Source of the DNA: Bordetella parapertussis
Lineage (GTDB): Bacteria; Pseudomonadota; Gammaproteobacteria; Burkholderiales; Burkholderiaceae_A
DNA length: 64,000 bases
Direction: 5' to 3'
Assembly (NCBI GenBank): GCA_945862305.1
Contig: CAMAXF010000003.1
Coordinates: 62,001-126,000 of the forward strand
Below the pieces are notes generated by a model. That model worked only from the letters and a program-made list of their open reading frames with translations, ran no database searches and was not told where the DNA came from. The first letter of the stretch is position 1; the number at the start of each line of letters is the position of its first letter. Made by a program: the position numbers and the translations under genes. Of this stretch, positions 1 through 10,296 are shown piece after piece.

Positions 1-2
1 TG

Positions 3-194
3 CCCTATGTGGTGGTGGTGGCTGCGAGCAGCTTTATTTACATTGCGCTTTCAGACCTCATTCCCCAGCTGCATGCCCAGGCCGATTCTCACCACCATGG
101 TGGCCAGACCCGCGCCGTCTGGCAGCAGCCCGTGCTTATGCTGGCCGGTGTTGCCATGGCCGCCTTGGCCACGCGGTTCTTGCACGGGCATTGA
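3..194 (+). CDS. ZIP-family metal transporter, C-terminal fragment
   Basis: The reading frame is already open at the window edge, and 63 residues are visible. The segment VVAASSFIYIALSDLIPQLH has the small-residue helix and polar pattern of the last transmembrane helices of ZIP/GufA-type zinc transporters. A His cluster (SHHHGG) and a final hydrophobic helix ending RFLHGH follow. ZIP proteins import divalent metals such as zinc across the inner membrane. It lies 83 bases upstream of the pilin-like gene, with no obvious intrinsic terminator between. The family call rests only on this tail, so metal specificity cannot be judged. Confidence 0.65.
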   Translation, partial: PYVVVVAASSFIYIALSDLIPQLHAQADSHHHGGQTRAVWQQPVLMLAGVAMAALATRFLHGH

Positions 195-277
195 AACGGC
201 CTAGTCCAAGGCGCTAATTCTCCAAGGGGCGCTCGCGTCCGAGACTTGCGGCTTCTTTCACAGAGGAGGAGCGCCGC

Positions 278-571
278 ATGTTCAGAGCTTGGATTTCCAA
301 ACAAAGGATTCGTCAGTCTGCTCATCGGCCGTCTGGCCAAGGGATGACGGAATACATCATCGTGGTGGCGGTGGTGGCCGTCGCCGCGATCGGGGTCTAC
401 AGCCTGTTGGGCCAGACGATTCGAAATCAGACGGCGGGCATCGCGCAAGAGATTGCCGGTAACGATGCTGGTTCGGCCATCAGCGCGGCCAATTCCAATG
501 CCAACACCGCGCGCCTCACCGCCAACAATGCGAAGGGCCTTCGCAACTTCAACGAAGACAATCGCCCGTGA
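278..571 (+). CDS. Flp-type prepilin-like protein, first gene of the Tad locus
   Basis: This 97-aa protein has a basic leader and then G20-QGMTEY. A type IV prepilin cut after G20 would place Glu at +5 and Tyr at +6 of the mature protein, the hallmark of Flp pilins. A hydrophobic stretch (about residues 26-44) follows, then a hydrophilic tail rich in Asn and Ala. At about 77 residues the mature form is longer than a classical Flp pilin. A strong GAGGAG ribosome site precedes the ATG. Its stop overlaps the next gene's GTG start (GTGA). It is the likely pilus or pseudopilus subunit. No linked prepilin peptidase is present, so an unlinked enzyme would have to process it. Confidence 0.8.
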   Translation: MFRAWISKQRIRQSAHRPSGQGMTEYIIVVAVVAVAAIGVYSLLGQTIRNQTAGIAQEIAGNDAGSAISAANSNANTARLTANNAKGLRNFNEDNRP

Positions 572-1926
572 GCAGATCTGGCGCGGCACCTCGTGGCTTT
601 GTGCTGGTGGCGGGGCTGGGCTTGGTGCTCATGTCCGCCATTGGCATGGTGGCGCTTCTTGCAGGGGCAGCCCTTTACGCAGACAAGCAAAAAGGGTCAG
701 ACCTCGCCGATGCTGCGGCCCTGTCGGTTGCAACCTGGTACGCGCAGGCGCTGAACTATCAGGCCTACGCCAATCGCGCGATCATTGCCAATGAGGTCAT
801 GATTGCCCAGAGCCTGACGGTCTTGGCCTGGATCAAGCACCTGGAGACGCTCACACGCAACACAGGTCAGGTGGCAGCGCTTTTCCCGGCCGTCTCGGGC
901 GTGTCTGCCTGGCTGCAACAGGCAACGCTCTCGGCCAGGGGTGTCACCCAGGCGTCAGTCTCTGCGGAGGTTCCCTTTCGCAGCGCCTACACCAGGGCAT
1001 TGCAGGCCTCACAGGAGGCAATGCAGCTTGCGGCCAATCCGTTTGCCACACAGTCCCTGGTCAATGAGGTGATCTGGTCGGGTGACCCCCGCTTTTTTGG
1101 TCAGTACCTTCCGAGCTCAGATGTCTCCCGCTTTTACCGCGCGGTTCGCAGCTATTCAGGCCAGGAGCGTCAATTGCAGGCGCAGCATGTGCTCTCGCAA
1201 CTCGATCGCTTCACTCAGTCCCGGGGTTATGACCAACGCCTGTATTTGCTGCCATCCACAGGCTGCATCCCCACCAGCACCAACACCCTGTTCTCCCGCT
1301 TGGTTCGGCGTGGTGGAACAGGCCTCACGTCGGACTGGAGCGAGTGGGAATCGGTGGACACGTTGTCTGTTCACCGATGGCAACGGCGGAGTCGTTGGCG
1401 CCGCACCTGCAGTGGCCTGACGGAGTCATTTCCGCTCGGCTGGGGGGCTGCCCAGGCGGGCACGCCCGTCGAGCGGAGTCTCATGGCCCAGGCGGGAACA
1501 GGTGGCAATGGTCAGTCACTCTCCAGGGCGCGGTCGGAGGGAGCCGCTGTTCACGGTTACCTTGGGCTGTCGGCCTATCGAGATTTGTCTGATCAATCGG
1601 TGTCTGGGCGTCGAGCGTCTGCCTTTCGAATCCCCGTGCTTGTTCGGCTGGCCGACAACAAGAGGCTCGCGCCATCGGCATCGAATTCGCTCGAGCGCCT
1701 GCTGACGTCCGACTTCAAGGCTGATTCCACAGCATCCGGTGCGTTGCTGGGCCAGGCACTCTGGGCCATGTCGGTGGGTGAGGTTCGATTCATCGATCCA
1801 ACGGCCGGTCCGGTGGAGCACCTTCCGAGTCTTCTCATGCCATTCTGGCAGGCCAATCTCACGTCGGTTCAACCGCAGGATCAGGGCGCAGCAATCCTGG
1901 CGGCTGGAAGGCGCGCTGGCCCATGA
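568..1926 (+). CDS. TadG-like putative Flp assembly protein
   Basis: This is a 452-aa protein with one N-terminal membrane helix (about residues 11-35). The conserved-looking stretch KGSDLADAAALSVATWYAQA follows, as in TadE/TadG-like pseudopilin proteins, where 'DAAAL' segments follow the membrane anchor. The N-terminal Gly-Phe junction resembles a prepilin site but lacks Glu at +5. The rest is a predicted periplasmic domain with no von Willebrand A motif that I could recognise. The GTG start overlaps the preceding stop, and the next gene begins ATGA on this stop, so translation is probably coupled throughout. The role is inferred from fold type and locus. Confidence 0.65.
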   Translation: MSRSGAAPRGFVLVAGLGLVLMSAIGMVALLAGAALYADKQKGSDLADAAALSVATWYAQALNYQAYANRAIIANEVMIAQSLTVLAWIKHLETLTRNTGQVAALFPAVSGVSAWLQQATLSARGVTQASVSAEVPFRSAYTRALQASQEAMQLAANPFATQSLVNEVIWSGDPRFFGQYLPSSDVSRFYRAVRSYSGQERQLQAQHVLSQLDRFTQSRGYDQRLYLLPSTGCIPTSTNTLFSRLVRRGGTGLTSDWSEWESVDTLSVHRWQRRSRWRRTCSGLTESFPLGWGAAQAGTPVERSLMAQAGTGGNGQSLSRARSEGAAVHGYLGLSAYRDLSDQSVSGRRASAFRIPVLVRLADNKRLAPSASNSLERLLTSDFKADSTASGALLGQALWAMSVGEVRFIDPTAGPVEHLPSLLMPFWQANLTSVQPQDQGAAILAAGRRAGP

Positions 1927-2651
1927 GGGCGCCCCAGGGTCAGGCCTTGGTCGAGGGGTTGGTCGTCATGGGCGTCTTGGCGGGACTGCTGTTGGTGGCA
2001 ACGATTGCATGGCGCATGGGTGCCGATGCACAGTTGATCAGTCGGGTTGCACACCGTGACGCCATGGCCTGCCACGCCATGGGAGGCGAGTGCCAGCAGT
2101 TCTTGACATCCCAGTCACCATGGATGGCCGACCCGCACGCTCAGATTCAGAGCCTCACGCTTGCAGAGGGCGCCGATCGGGCAGGCGGTATTCATCGCCA
2201 TGTGGACCAACCCATGGCTGAGGTGAGCGGTGTCTCCGTGATGGACAGGCTCGCCCGGGCCTTGGGCGGGTTTCGGGATGAGGCGGCCTCTTCCTTGTTT
2301 CGGCTGCCCCCAAGCCACCGTCTGGTGCGCACCCATGCCCGGGACAGCCAGTTTGACCCTTCAACCTCCGCGGTTGGTCAGGGCCGAGTCTCTTCCCTTG
2401 CCCTGGCTGTCCATGACTGGTCATCTGAGAGCGATGCAGAAACGCTGTCGAGGGTACAGTCCGGGGCTGATCCTCTCCCATGGCTGGCTGATGCGTGGCG
2501 ATGGTCGTATGCACCGGTCACGGGGGTGCTGATGCCCACCCTGGAGTGGCTCGGCCTGGAGTCAGGGTCAGAGGCCCTGAGGTCACGATTCCATCAAGCT
2601 GACATCGGTGCCTTTCCTTCGACGACGGTTTCGCGGGGGGCAAGTCAATGA
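1923..2651 (+). CDS. TadE-like pseudopilin protein
   Basis: This 242-aa protein has a very short leader and then G6-QALVEG. A prepilin cut after G6 would leave Glu at +5, followed by a hydrophobic helix (about residues 12-30), the architecture of TadE minor pseudopilins. The remaining ~200 residues are polar and without a recognised domain; a Cys pair (CHAMGGEC, about residues 49-56) could form a disulphide outside the cytoplasm. Start and stop both overlap neighbours by four bases (ATGA). It is likely a minor subunit or assembly factor of the Tad-type machine. Confidence 0.6.
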   Translation: MRAPQGQALVEGLVVMGVLAGLLLVATIAWRMGADAQLISRVAHRDAMACHAMGGECQQFLTSQSPWMADPHAQIQSLTLAEGADRAGGIHRHVDQPMAEVSGVSVMDRLARALGGFRDEAASSLFRLPPSHRLVRTHARDSQFDPSTSAVGQGRVSSLALAVHDWSSESDAETLSRVQSGADPLPWLADAWRWSYAPVTGVLMPTLEWLGLESGSEALRSRFHQADIGAFPSTTVSRGASQ

Positions 2652-3217
2652 GTGTGCCCTTGGCTGCCTTGCTGACCATGAACCTGCTCGTGTCTGCGGG
2701 CCCGATGGAAACTGCCCTCTTGAGGTCTGAGCAGGCGGCGTGTTTGGTGCGTGATGCACAAGCGCTTGAATGGAAAAGGCAGGGCCTCGAGCCATTCATC
2801 TCGGTTGTACAAGATTGGTGTGTGGCCGCAGTGGTTGGGGCAGGCCGCTATGAGGCGGTGCAGTGGCGAGAGGCCGCCCGGGGCTCCGAGGGGTATCACG
2901 TTCGACTACCCATGCAGGCGCTGACCGACCCGATGCCCCCTCGACGGGGGGCGTTCGATCTCGGAATCGATGGTGCCCAAATCACTGTGACCCCAATCTC
3001 GAGCGGGCTGTCACTTGTCTTGGAGCACCGGGAACATATCCGGCAGACCTATGGTGGCCCTCGCGCACAGGCCGAGTCGCTTGAGAGTTCGGCACTCGAG
3101 CATCCCTATGCCATCTCAAGGCTCTCCCATGGGGGGCAGCGTGTCACGGTCGTGAGCCTACGCCTCACCACGGGTGAACGCTTTCGGGTTGTTCTTCGTC
3201 AGGCTGCTTCGAAGTGA
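2648..3217 (+). CDS. exported protein of unknown function in the Tad locus
   Basis: I do not recognise a family for this 189-aa product. The N-terminus (MSVPLAALLTMNLLVSAG) looks like a signal sequence or single membrane anchor, with little positive charge. The rest is soluble and mixed alpha/beta, with two Cys around residues 37 and 58. Its ATG overlaps the upstream stop (ATGA), so it is translationally coupled to the TadE-like gene. By position it might be an accessory pilus component or a chaperone of the pseudopilins; this is inference from context only. Confidence 0.55.
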   Translation: MSVPLAALLTMNLLVSAGPMETALLRSEQAACLVRDAQALEWKRQGLEPFISVVQDWCVAAVVGAGRYEAVQWREAARGSEGYHVRLPMQALTDPMPPRRGAFDLGIDGAQITVTPISSGLSLVLEHREHIRQTYGGPRAQAESLESSALEHPYAISRLSHGGQRVTVVSLRLTTGERFRVVLRQAASK

Positions 3218-3237
3218 GTCGGCCGAGGGGCTCCAGC

Positions 3238-3369
3238 ATGGTGGAGCACGTTCTTGCGATGGGCCTCGTGTCCGTTGCGCTGATGACTGCACACAGGCTT
3301 GAACTTCTGCCAGCCCTCTCGGAGGCCTGGATGCGATTTCTCTTTCTTGTTTCCTTACCAATGGGGTGA
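3238..3369 (+). CDS. small hydrophobic ORF (43 aa) in the Tad locus
   Basis: An ATG at 3238 is preceded by GAGGGG with a 7-base spacer and opens a 43-residue frame ending TGA at 3369, just before cpaB. The product has two hydrophobic segments (about residues 5-17 and 34-42) around a short amphipathic linker, so it is probably a small membrane protein. An alternative GTG at 3214 overlaps the upstream stop (GTGA) and would give 51 residues. It fills what would otherwise be the only sizeable gap in a tightly overlapping operon. No homologue is recognised. Confidence 0.5.
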   Translation: MVEHVLAMGLVSVALMTAHRLELLPALSEAWMRFLFLVSLPMG

Positions 3370-3372
3370 TGC

Positions 3373-4221
3373 ATGACCAAACTAGAGAAGATCAAGGCCC
3401 TCGGGGTCGGCCTTCGTGGCTGGTTCCGCGGGCGACGATGGTTCCTCTTGCCAGGAATTCTGGCAGGCATTGTGGCGGCTGGGGTCTCCTACCAAGATCG
3501 CCAGAGCATCCGGGCAGAAGTCCTTCGTGACGTGCGAGCCGAAGAGAAGCTTGTTCAGGTGGTTGTTGCTGGGGAGCCCCACAAGGCTGGTGAGCCGATT
3601 CGACTGTCACGTCTGGCCATGCGTGACCTGCCGCAGGGCTGGCTGTCTGGAACGCCGATCCTTCCCAATCAGGCTGAAGCCCTGGAGGGGCAGCGGATCA
3701 GTCGTGACCTGTCGCCCGGCATGCCCATTTGGCAAGAGGATCTTCGGGGTGCCACGGAGACGAGATCGGCGGATGCGACCATTCCGTCGGGTCACCGTGT
3801 GATCGGCCTCTCGACTGACATTGGTGGCATGCAGGGCTTGATCAGACCGGGGCAACTCATCGACCTTTGGCAGGTCGGCATGCCATCACGTCCTTTGCAA
3901 GCAGATGGCTCTGGCATTGAGGTGATTGGTGTGGAGTCTCCAAGCAACGGAGGCCGTCTGATTGCGACTGGAATTCGGGTCATGGCGGTGGGAGGGCGAA
4001 CATCCATGACCGATGGAACACATCATGGCACCGCGGGAGGTCTCTCCGTTCTTGTTCCAGCCGCCGCGGTCATGCCCATCATGGAGGCACAGTCCTCCGC
4101 GCGGCTCATGATTGCATTGCGTGGCCCCGGAGATACAGTCGCACCGCGCAAGACCAGCAATCGTCCCTCGGCAACTCCATCGGTCGAGATATTGGTCCAT
4201 CAGAGGGGGCAGGCGTCATGA
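3373..4221 (+). CDS. cpaB: Flp pilus assembly protein CpaB/RcpC
   Basis: This 282-aa protein has one membrane helix (about residues 25-42) and then a SAF-type domain (VVVAGEPHKAGEPIRLSRLA, about residues 62-85), as in CpaB/RcpC. A later motif (GLIRPGQLIDLW) is typical of the family's second half. CpaB lies in the periplasm next to the secretin and is thought to help build or gate the outer-membrane channel. The ATG is preceded by GGGG six bases upstream, and the stop overlaps the secretin ATG. It directly precedes cpaC, as in most tad loci. Confidence 0.88.
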   Translation: MTKLEKIKALGVGLRGWFRGRRWFLLPGILAGIVAAGVSYQDRQSIRAEVLRDVRAEEKLVQVVVAGEPHKAGEPIRLSRLAMRDLPQGWLSGTPILPNQAEALEGQRISRDLSPGMPIWQEDLRGATETRSADATIPSGHRVIGLSTDIGGMQGLIRPGQLIDLWQVGMPSRPLQADGSGIEVIGVESPSNGGRLIATGIRVMAVGGRTSMTDGTHHGTAGGLSVLVPAAAVMPIMEAQSSARLMIALRGPGDTVAPRKTSNRPSATPSVEILVHQRGQAS

Positions 4222-5592
4222 GCATCAACTTTAGATTCAGTGCGTTCGCATTCCGCCTTCTGGGATTTGTCTTGGGTGTTTTCATCACTGCGGCGAGCGC
4301 CAACGCAGCGTCCACCATCCCGGAGTCCCTGCACATTCAAGCTGGTCAAACACAACACGTGGACATTCCCGGGTTACGCCGGGTGGTGGTTGGTGACGGG
4401 GCTGTTCTGGGCGTCAAGGCCATCAAAGGCGGAGGCCTTCTTCTGGCCGGAAAGCGCGAGGGAGAGACCAGCCTTTTGCTGTGGGGAGATGGGATGTCTG
4501 CCAGGAAGGTCCTGGTGCGAGTTCGATCTGGTGAGGCTGCCTGGGTGTCCGAAGACATTCGACAGGCGCTCGGTGGGGACGAGGGCCTGTCCCTTCACAG
4601 CATTGGCGACCAGGTGGTCGTTACCGGAACACCGAAGTCCGTTGAGCAGCAGGAGCGCCTCAAGCGCCTTTCAGAGCGCAACCCGAAACTTCTCAACCTC
4701 GCCAAATCCGAGGGAACAGAGCAGATGATTGCCATGGAGGTCCGGTTCTTAGAGATCAAAAAGAACGCCATGGAGAAGATCGGGGTTCAGTGGCAACAGA
4801 GCATGGCGGGCCCGATGGTGGGAATCGTCGGCGACTTTAAGACCAACAACCATTTTCGGTCCACCTCAGATGGCGCGCTGAATGGCGGAAGCCCATCCGT
4901 ATCGCCCAATTTCCCGGGCCTCGATTCCGATGTGTCGAAGCAGAAGGTCTCACCATTTGCGGTTTATATGGGGCTGCAGTCCACCCTGCTGTCTGTGATC
5001 AATCTCATGGAGCAGGAGGGTGATGCCGTTGTGCTGGCTGAGCCCATGCTCTCGACTCGAAGCGGGGGCACCGCAAAGTTTCTGGCCGGCGGAGAAATCC
5101 CACTGCCCGTCACATCCTCTCTGGGCTCTGGCACTGTGCAGTTCAAGCCGTATGGCATTCGGTTCGAGATTGCCCCTCGGGTCAATGAGCGTGGTGTGAT
5201 CAGTGCGAACGTGCTGACGGAACTCTCCACTGTCGACCCGGCCATTCGTGTGGGGGATCTTCCCGGGTTCCTGTCCCGAATGACCGAGACACAGGTCAAT
5301 CTGAAGCAGGGCGAGACTCTTGTCATGTCTGGGCTGCTCTCAGAAGAGGGCAGCAAGGCGGTGGACAAGCTTGCGGGGCTCGGTGACATCCCCATTCTCG
5401 GAGCGTTGTTCCGTTCAAAAGATTTTCGAGACCGTCGAAGCGAGATGGTGGTCATGGTGACGCCACGGCTCATTTCTCCGCAAGACGCTTTTCACCAGAA
5501 GGTTCTTGGAGACGCCATGGGAAAGCTTGAGAAGGCTCGGTCTCGGATTCACGGTGAGAAGGAGGAACCGACTCCGGTGAAGGAGGCCACAG

Positions 5593-5600
<8 letters not shown>
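4218..5600 (+). CDS. cpaC: Tad-type secretin (CpaC/RcpA)
   Basis: A 460-aa outer-membrane secretin. A signal peptide ends near ASANA (about residue 33). An N-terminal pilus/BON-like region follows, containing VVVGDGAVLGV, and then the conserved secretin domain with KFLAGGEIPLPV, GIRFEIAPRV and GETLVMSGLL, ending at VMVTPRLI. Secretins form the multimeric pore through which the fibre or substrate leaves the cell. It starts by ATGA overlap with cpaB and overlaps the ATPase gene by eight bases, so the envelope channel and motor are made from one message. Length and domain order are normal. Confidence 0.93.
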
Positions 5601-7096
<1,496 letters not shown>

Positions 7097-7104
<8 letters not shown>

Positions 7105-7798
7105 CATCTCCTTGGTCTATGTGCTTTGGGGGTTGTCTGTTGCCATGTTGTTTTTCTCCTTGGCGCCGGCGGAGTTCTCATTGCAGCGCCACTGCCATGA
7201 GCGGCTTCGAAGCCTTCGCACCCGTCTCAGTGGCCTCTTGGCCGCTCGTCACACAAGAATGGACGAGTTTCACAAGGAACTCCCGCAGGCGACCGAGCTT
7301 CTGGCCGGTGCCATACAGGCTGGGTCTTCGCTGCGTCAGGCCCTGGTGCAGGTGGCCGCCTTCTCCTCGCCTGTTGTGGCCAGGGAGTTTCGGGAAATCC
7401 TCCGGCTGACCCAATTTGGTCATTCAATGGATGCCGCATTTGACCGTTGGTCCAGTCAAACCCGTTCACAGCCTGCACTCGATATGTCGTTCTGCATCCG
7501 GCTGTCTGTTCAGTCGGGTGGGAGTTTGTCCGAGGCTCTAAAGCGATTCGCAGAGGCGCTACGCCAGGAACTCCTTTTGGCCGAGAAGATGAAGACCCTG
7601 ACCTCGCAGGGGCGTCTTCAAGCCCTGGTGATGCTGGCGATCCCAGTGCTGCTGGGCCTGACGCTTCTCATGATTGATCCGGAGTCTGCAAGGTTCTTCT
7701 TACAAACCTGGCAGGGGCTCATGGTGATCGTATTCGTGCTGACACTTGAAGCGCTCGGTGCTCTTTGGATAAGACGCTTGGTGCGTGTGGAGATCTGA
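7097..7798 (+). CDS. tadB: Tad inner-membrane platform protein TadB
   Basis: This 233-aa type II/IV secretion system F-domain protein carries a cytoplasmic GspF-like segment (LPQATELLAGAIQAGSSLRQ) between an N-terminal helix and two C-terminal helices. TadB pairs with TadC as the membrane platform that couples the ATPase to fibre assembly. I chose the ATG at 7097, preceded by GAGGGGGA and overlapping the ATPase stop by eight bases; an upstream in-frame extension would run back through ATPase sequence. Length is somewhat short for the family, but the domain is complete. Confidence 0.88.
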
Positions 7799-7802
7799 TG
7801 TG

Positions 7803-8669
7803 ATGAGCATTCTTTTGAGTCTGCTGATTGGGCTGTCTGCCTTCTGTTTGATGATGGCCGTGCCAGTCAATGAGGGGAGGGTTCTGTCGAAGATTCGAGC
7901 GATACGAGCCTCCTCGACCAGGGAGTCACTCCTGACGCTGGCCAAGATGCTCTCACCCTGGGTGGCCCGTTGGGCCGTCGACCAGCCTGAGTTGCAGATC
8001 CGGTTGCTGGTGGCAGGGTGGAGAAAGCCCGTCGACGAGGCGACCTGGCTCGCTTATCGACTCCTGGTGGGCCTTGTATCCGGGTTGACTTGTGCGGTCC
8101 TTGCCATGGCCCTCGGTCTTGAGGTGCTCTGGTGGCTGGTGCCGATTTTTTTTGGTCTGGGCACCCACTTGCCACTTCAACGGTTGAAGGTGACGCTCGC
8201 CTCTGAGTACCAGGCCGCAGAGAGAGGATTTCCCGTCTTTCTGGACGGGCTTGCCCTTGCACTTGAAGGGGGTCAGTCGTTTGTGGCCGCTTTGTCTGTT
8301 GCGGCCGAGCGTCTCAGCGTGCGCGGCGGTCGGTCCTGGGGTCGGGTGCTTCAGAAGGTGGCCTCTGACATCCGACAAAACCGCGGCAAGACCGAGGCAC
8401 TTGGCCTGCTACGAATGGCGCTGCCGATTCCTGCTGCTGAGCAGTTTGTGGCCACGGTGCTCTCTGCTGAGCAGAGTGGACTGAGTCTCGGACGAATCCT
8501 GAGGGATCAGTCCTCGCAGGCACGGCGATACTTTCAACTGAGCATGGAGAGAAGAGCCCAGGAGGCCCCGGTCAAACTTCTTGGCCCACTGATGATTTGC
8601 ATCTTTCCGTGCACGTTCATCATTCTCTTCTCGCCACTGGCATTTCGGCTTGTGGAGCAGTTCTCATGA
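7803..8669 (+). CDS. tadC: Tad inner-membrane platform protein TadC
   Basis: A 288-aa GspF-type platform protein with an N-terminal helix, a central pair of helices (about residues 85-125), a GspF-like segment (FPVFLDGLALALEGGQSF) and a C-terminal helix. It is the usual partner of TadB directly downstream. The ATG at 7803 has GGAG about ten bases upstream; a GTG at 7785 would add six residues and cannot be ruled out. The stop overlaps the next ATG (ATGA). Confidence 0.87.
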   Translation: MSILLSLLIGLSAFCLMMAVPVNEGRVLSKIRAIRASSTRESLLTLAKMLSPWVARWAVDQPELQIRLLVAGWRKPVDEATWLAYRLLVGLVSGLTCAVLAMALGLEVLWWLVPIFFGLGTHLPLQRLKVTLASEYQAAERGFPVFLDGLALALEGGQSFVAALSVAAERLSVRGGRSWGRVLQKVASDIRQNRGKTEALGLLRMALPIPAAEQFVATVLSAEQSGLSLGRILRDQSSQARRYFQLSMERRAQEAPVKLLGPLMICIFPCTFIILFSPLAFRLVEQFS

Positions 8670-9727
8670 CCAGGGTCCATGGGTCGGGTCGAACCACGTT
8701 GACGGAGTGGTTACGTCTGCGTACGACGCTTGAAATCTATGATGCTCGGGTGTGCAAGGCCACGAGGCCTTGGGATCGATTCTGGGGGCTTCTCCGCTTC
8801 CGTCAGTGCGACGCATTGGTGTTCCCGGCCTGCAATTCTATTCACCGTTGGTTGCCCACAGGTCCCTTTGACTTTGCATTCTTTGATTCGGAGGGATGCC
8901 TCATCCGCGAGGGGCGTTCCCGGCCTTTGGGTGTGTATCGGGAGTCGACGGCGTCGATGGTCGTGGAGGTTCCGCATCAAAAGCCTTGCCATGCTGCAGC
9001 CCGACCCTCGGGGGCCTCCATGGTGGAGGGTCTGCTTGTGCTGCCGGTCTTGTTGCTTCTGGCCTTGGGGCTTGTGCAGGTTGTGCTCATTGGACTGGCC
9101 TCGCTTGTCATTCAATACGCAGCCTCGGAGGGTGCTCGGCAGGGTGCTGTGGAGGGTGGGCGGGCATCTGCAATCGATCGCGGGATTGCTCGGGGTCTCG
9201 CGCCCCTCTGGTTTGATTCGAACACGCTGGCTCGCAACGCCACGGGTGCAGGCCTGGCGATTATCGAGAGCATGCCCCGGTACGTGATTGCGAAGGGGCA
9301 GGGGCAGGTGAGTTGGTCGATGATTTCGCCCGTGAGAGATGCCTTTGAGGATTGGTCTGATCCAAAGACGGGTGCCATTCTTCCACCTGCTTGGGTTCAG
9401 CCATCCACGCTGCAGCCCCGAAGTGGCTCAGCAGCTGTGGTTGGTGGGCTTCCGGTTGGTCGGCGCTCGGGGCTTCATTACATAGATGCTGCGAGCATCA
9501 AGATTCACGTGAGCGTGGGCGTGCCCTTGATCGTTCCTTTGGCAGGTCCTGTTATGGCCAAAACACTGCGCCTGATTCATGCCTGCAGTGCCGCAGACGT
9601 GCGGCGGGAGTGTCTTCTGCTGTCGGGGCGAGCAGGGTTCGGGCGATCCACCCCCATGATTGGAATCCAAGCCACGGGAATTGGCGTGGCCCAGTCGGCA
9701 CTCCACTCAGAGATGGTGGGCCGCTAA
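8666..9727 (+). CDS. DUF192-like domain fused to a TadE-like pseudopilin
   Basis: This 353-aa protein has an unusual two-part layout. Residues ~50-102 resemble DUF192 (ACNSIHRW, then FAFFDSEGCLI and a RPLGVYR turn), a small beta-rich family sometimes found near tad genes. Residues 116-121 (G-ASMVE) form a prepilin-type junction with Glu at +5, followed by a hydrophobic helix (about 122-145) and a TadE-like ectodomain. Prepilin-peptidase cleavage after G116 would release the DUF192 part in the cytoplasm. The start is the ATGA overlap with tadC. It is the last gene of the locus, directly before an intrinsic terminator. The fusion lies in one unbroken frame. Confidence 0.75.
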   Translation: MTRVHGSGRTTLTEWLRLRTTLEIYDARVCKATRPWDRFWGLLRFRQCDALVFPACNSIHRWLPTGPFDFAFFDSEGCLIREGRSRPLGVYRESTASMVVEVPHQKPCHAAARPSGASMVEGLLVLPVLLLLALGLVQVVLIGLASLVIQYAASEGARQGAVEGGRASAIDRGIARGLAPLWFDSNTLARNATGAGLAIIESMPRYVIAKGQGQVSWSMISPVRDAFEDWSDPKTGAILPPAWVQPSTLQPRSGSAAVVGGLPVGRRSGLHYIDAASIKIHVSVGVPLIVPLAGPVMAKTLRLIHACSAADVRRECLLLSGRAGFGRSTPMIGIQATGIGVAQSALHSEMVGR

Positions 9728-9732
9728 AAAGC

Positions 9733-9764
9733 AAAACCCCCAGCTTGTGGCCGGGGGTTTTTTT
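9733..9764. terminator. intrinsic terminator closing the Tad locus
   Basis: AAAACCCCC (9733-9741) pairs with GGGGGTTTT (9753-9761) around an 11-base loop, followed by further T. The A-run on the left makes the structure symmetrical, so it can also stop the leftward rpmB-rpmG transcript. It begins six bases after the last Tad gene's stop. Confidence 0.88.
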
Positions 9765-9822
9765 CAAAGCTTCGAGGGTTGTGGTTGAAGCTGAGAACCT
9801 GGTGATGCCAGATCAGGCGTGC

Positions 9823-9990
9823 TTACTTGATCTTGGCTTCTTTGTACATGACATGCGCACGGGCCTTGGGATCGAACTTCTTGATCTCCATTTTCTCGGG
9901 CATGGTTTTTTTGTTCTTGGTGGTGGTGTAGAAGTGCCCGGTGCCCGCACTAGACTCCAGCTTGATCTTCTCTCGGCCTGACTTTGCCAT
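9823..9990 (-). CDS. rpmG: 50S ribosomal protein L33
   Basis: This 55-aa basic protein begins [10 protein letters not shown] and ends YKEAKIK, the Burkholderiales form of L33, a late-assembling large-subunit protein. It lacks the CxxC zinc pairs, so it is the zinc-independent type. An AAGGAG ribosome site lies upstream (GCTCCTT on the plus strand). It follows rpmB on the same strand 12 bases away, the normal rpmB-rpmG pair. Confidence 0.97.
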   Translation of the reverse strand: MAKSGREKIKLESSAGTGHFYTTTKNKKTMPEKMEIKKFDPKARAHVMYKEAKIK

Positions 9991-10002
9991 GGAACCTGCT
10001 CC

Positions 10003-10236
10003 TTAAATGTCGCCGCGGGCGCGAAGGTCGGCCAGAACGGATTCAATGCCGTTCTTGGTGATGGTGCGCACGGCTGCGTTCGACACGCGCAGGCGAACCC
10101 AGCGGTTCTCGCTCTCGACCCAGAACCGGCGGTAGTGCAGGTTGGGCAGGAAGCGCCGTTTGGTCTTGTTGTTGGCGTGGGACACATTGTTCCCCACCAT
10201 GGGTTTCTTACCGGTAACTTGGCAAACGCGTGCCAT
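10003..10236 (-). CDS. rpmB: 50S ribosomal protein L28
   Basis: A 77-aa protein starting [20 protein letters not shown], the invariant L28 N-terminus, with the central [13 protein letters not shown] motif. It binds 23S rRNA in the large subunit. Only one N-terminal Cys is present. It is co-oriented with rpmG and with radC upstream; the 60-base gap to radC (10237-10296) holds an AAAGGAAT ribosome site and AT-rich sequence that could carry a promoter. Confidence 0.97.
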   Translation of the reverse strand: MARVCQVTGKKPMVGNNVSHANNKTKRRFLPNLHYRRFWVESENRWVRLRVSNAAVRTITKNGIESVLADLRARGDI

Positions 10237-10296
10237 GACAATTCCTTTAAGGTGTACTCGCGTAATCCGCTAGTGTAGAAAAAACAAAGCGTTGGG

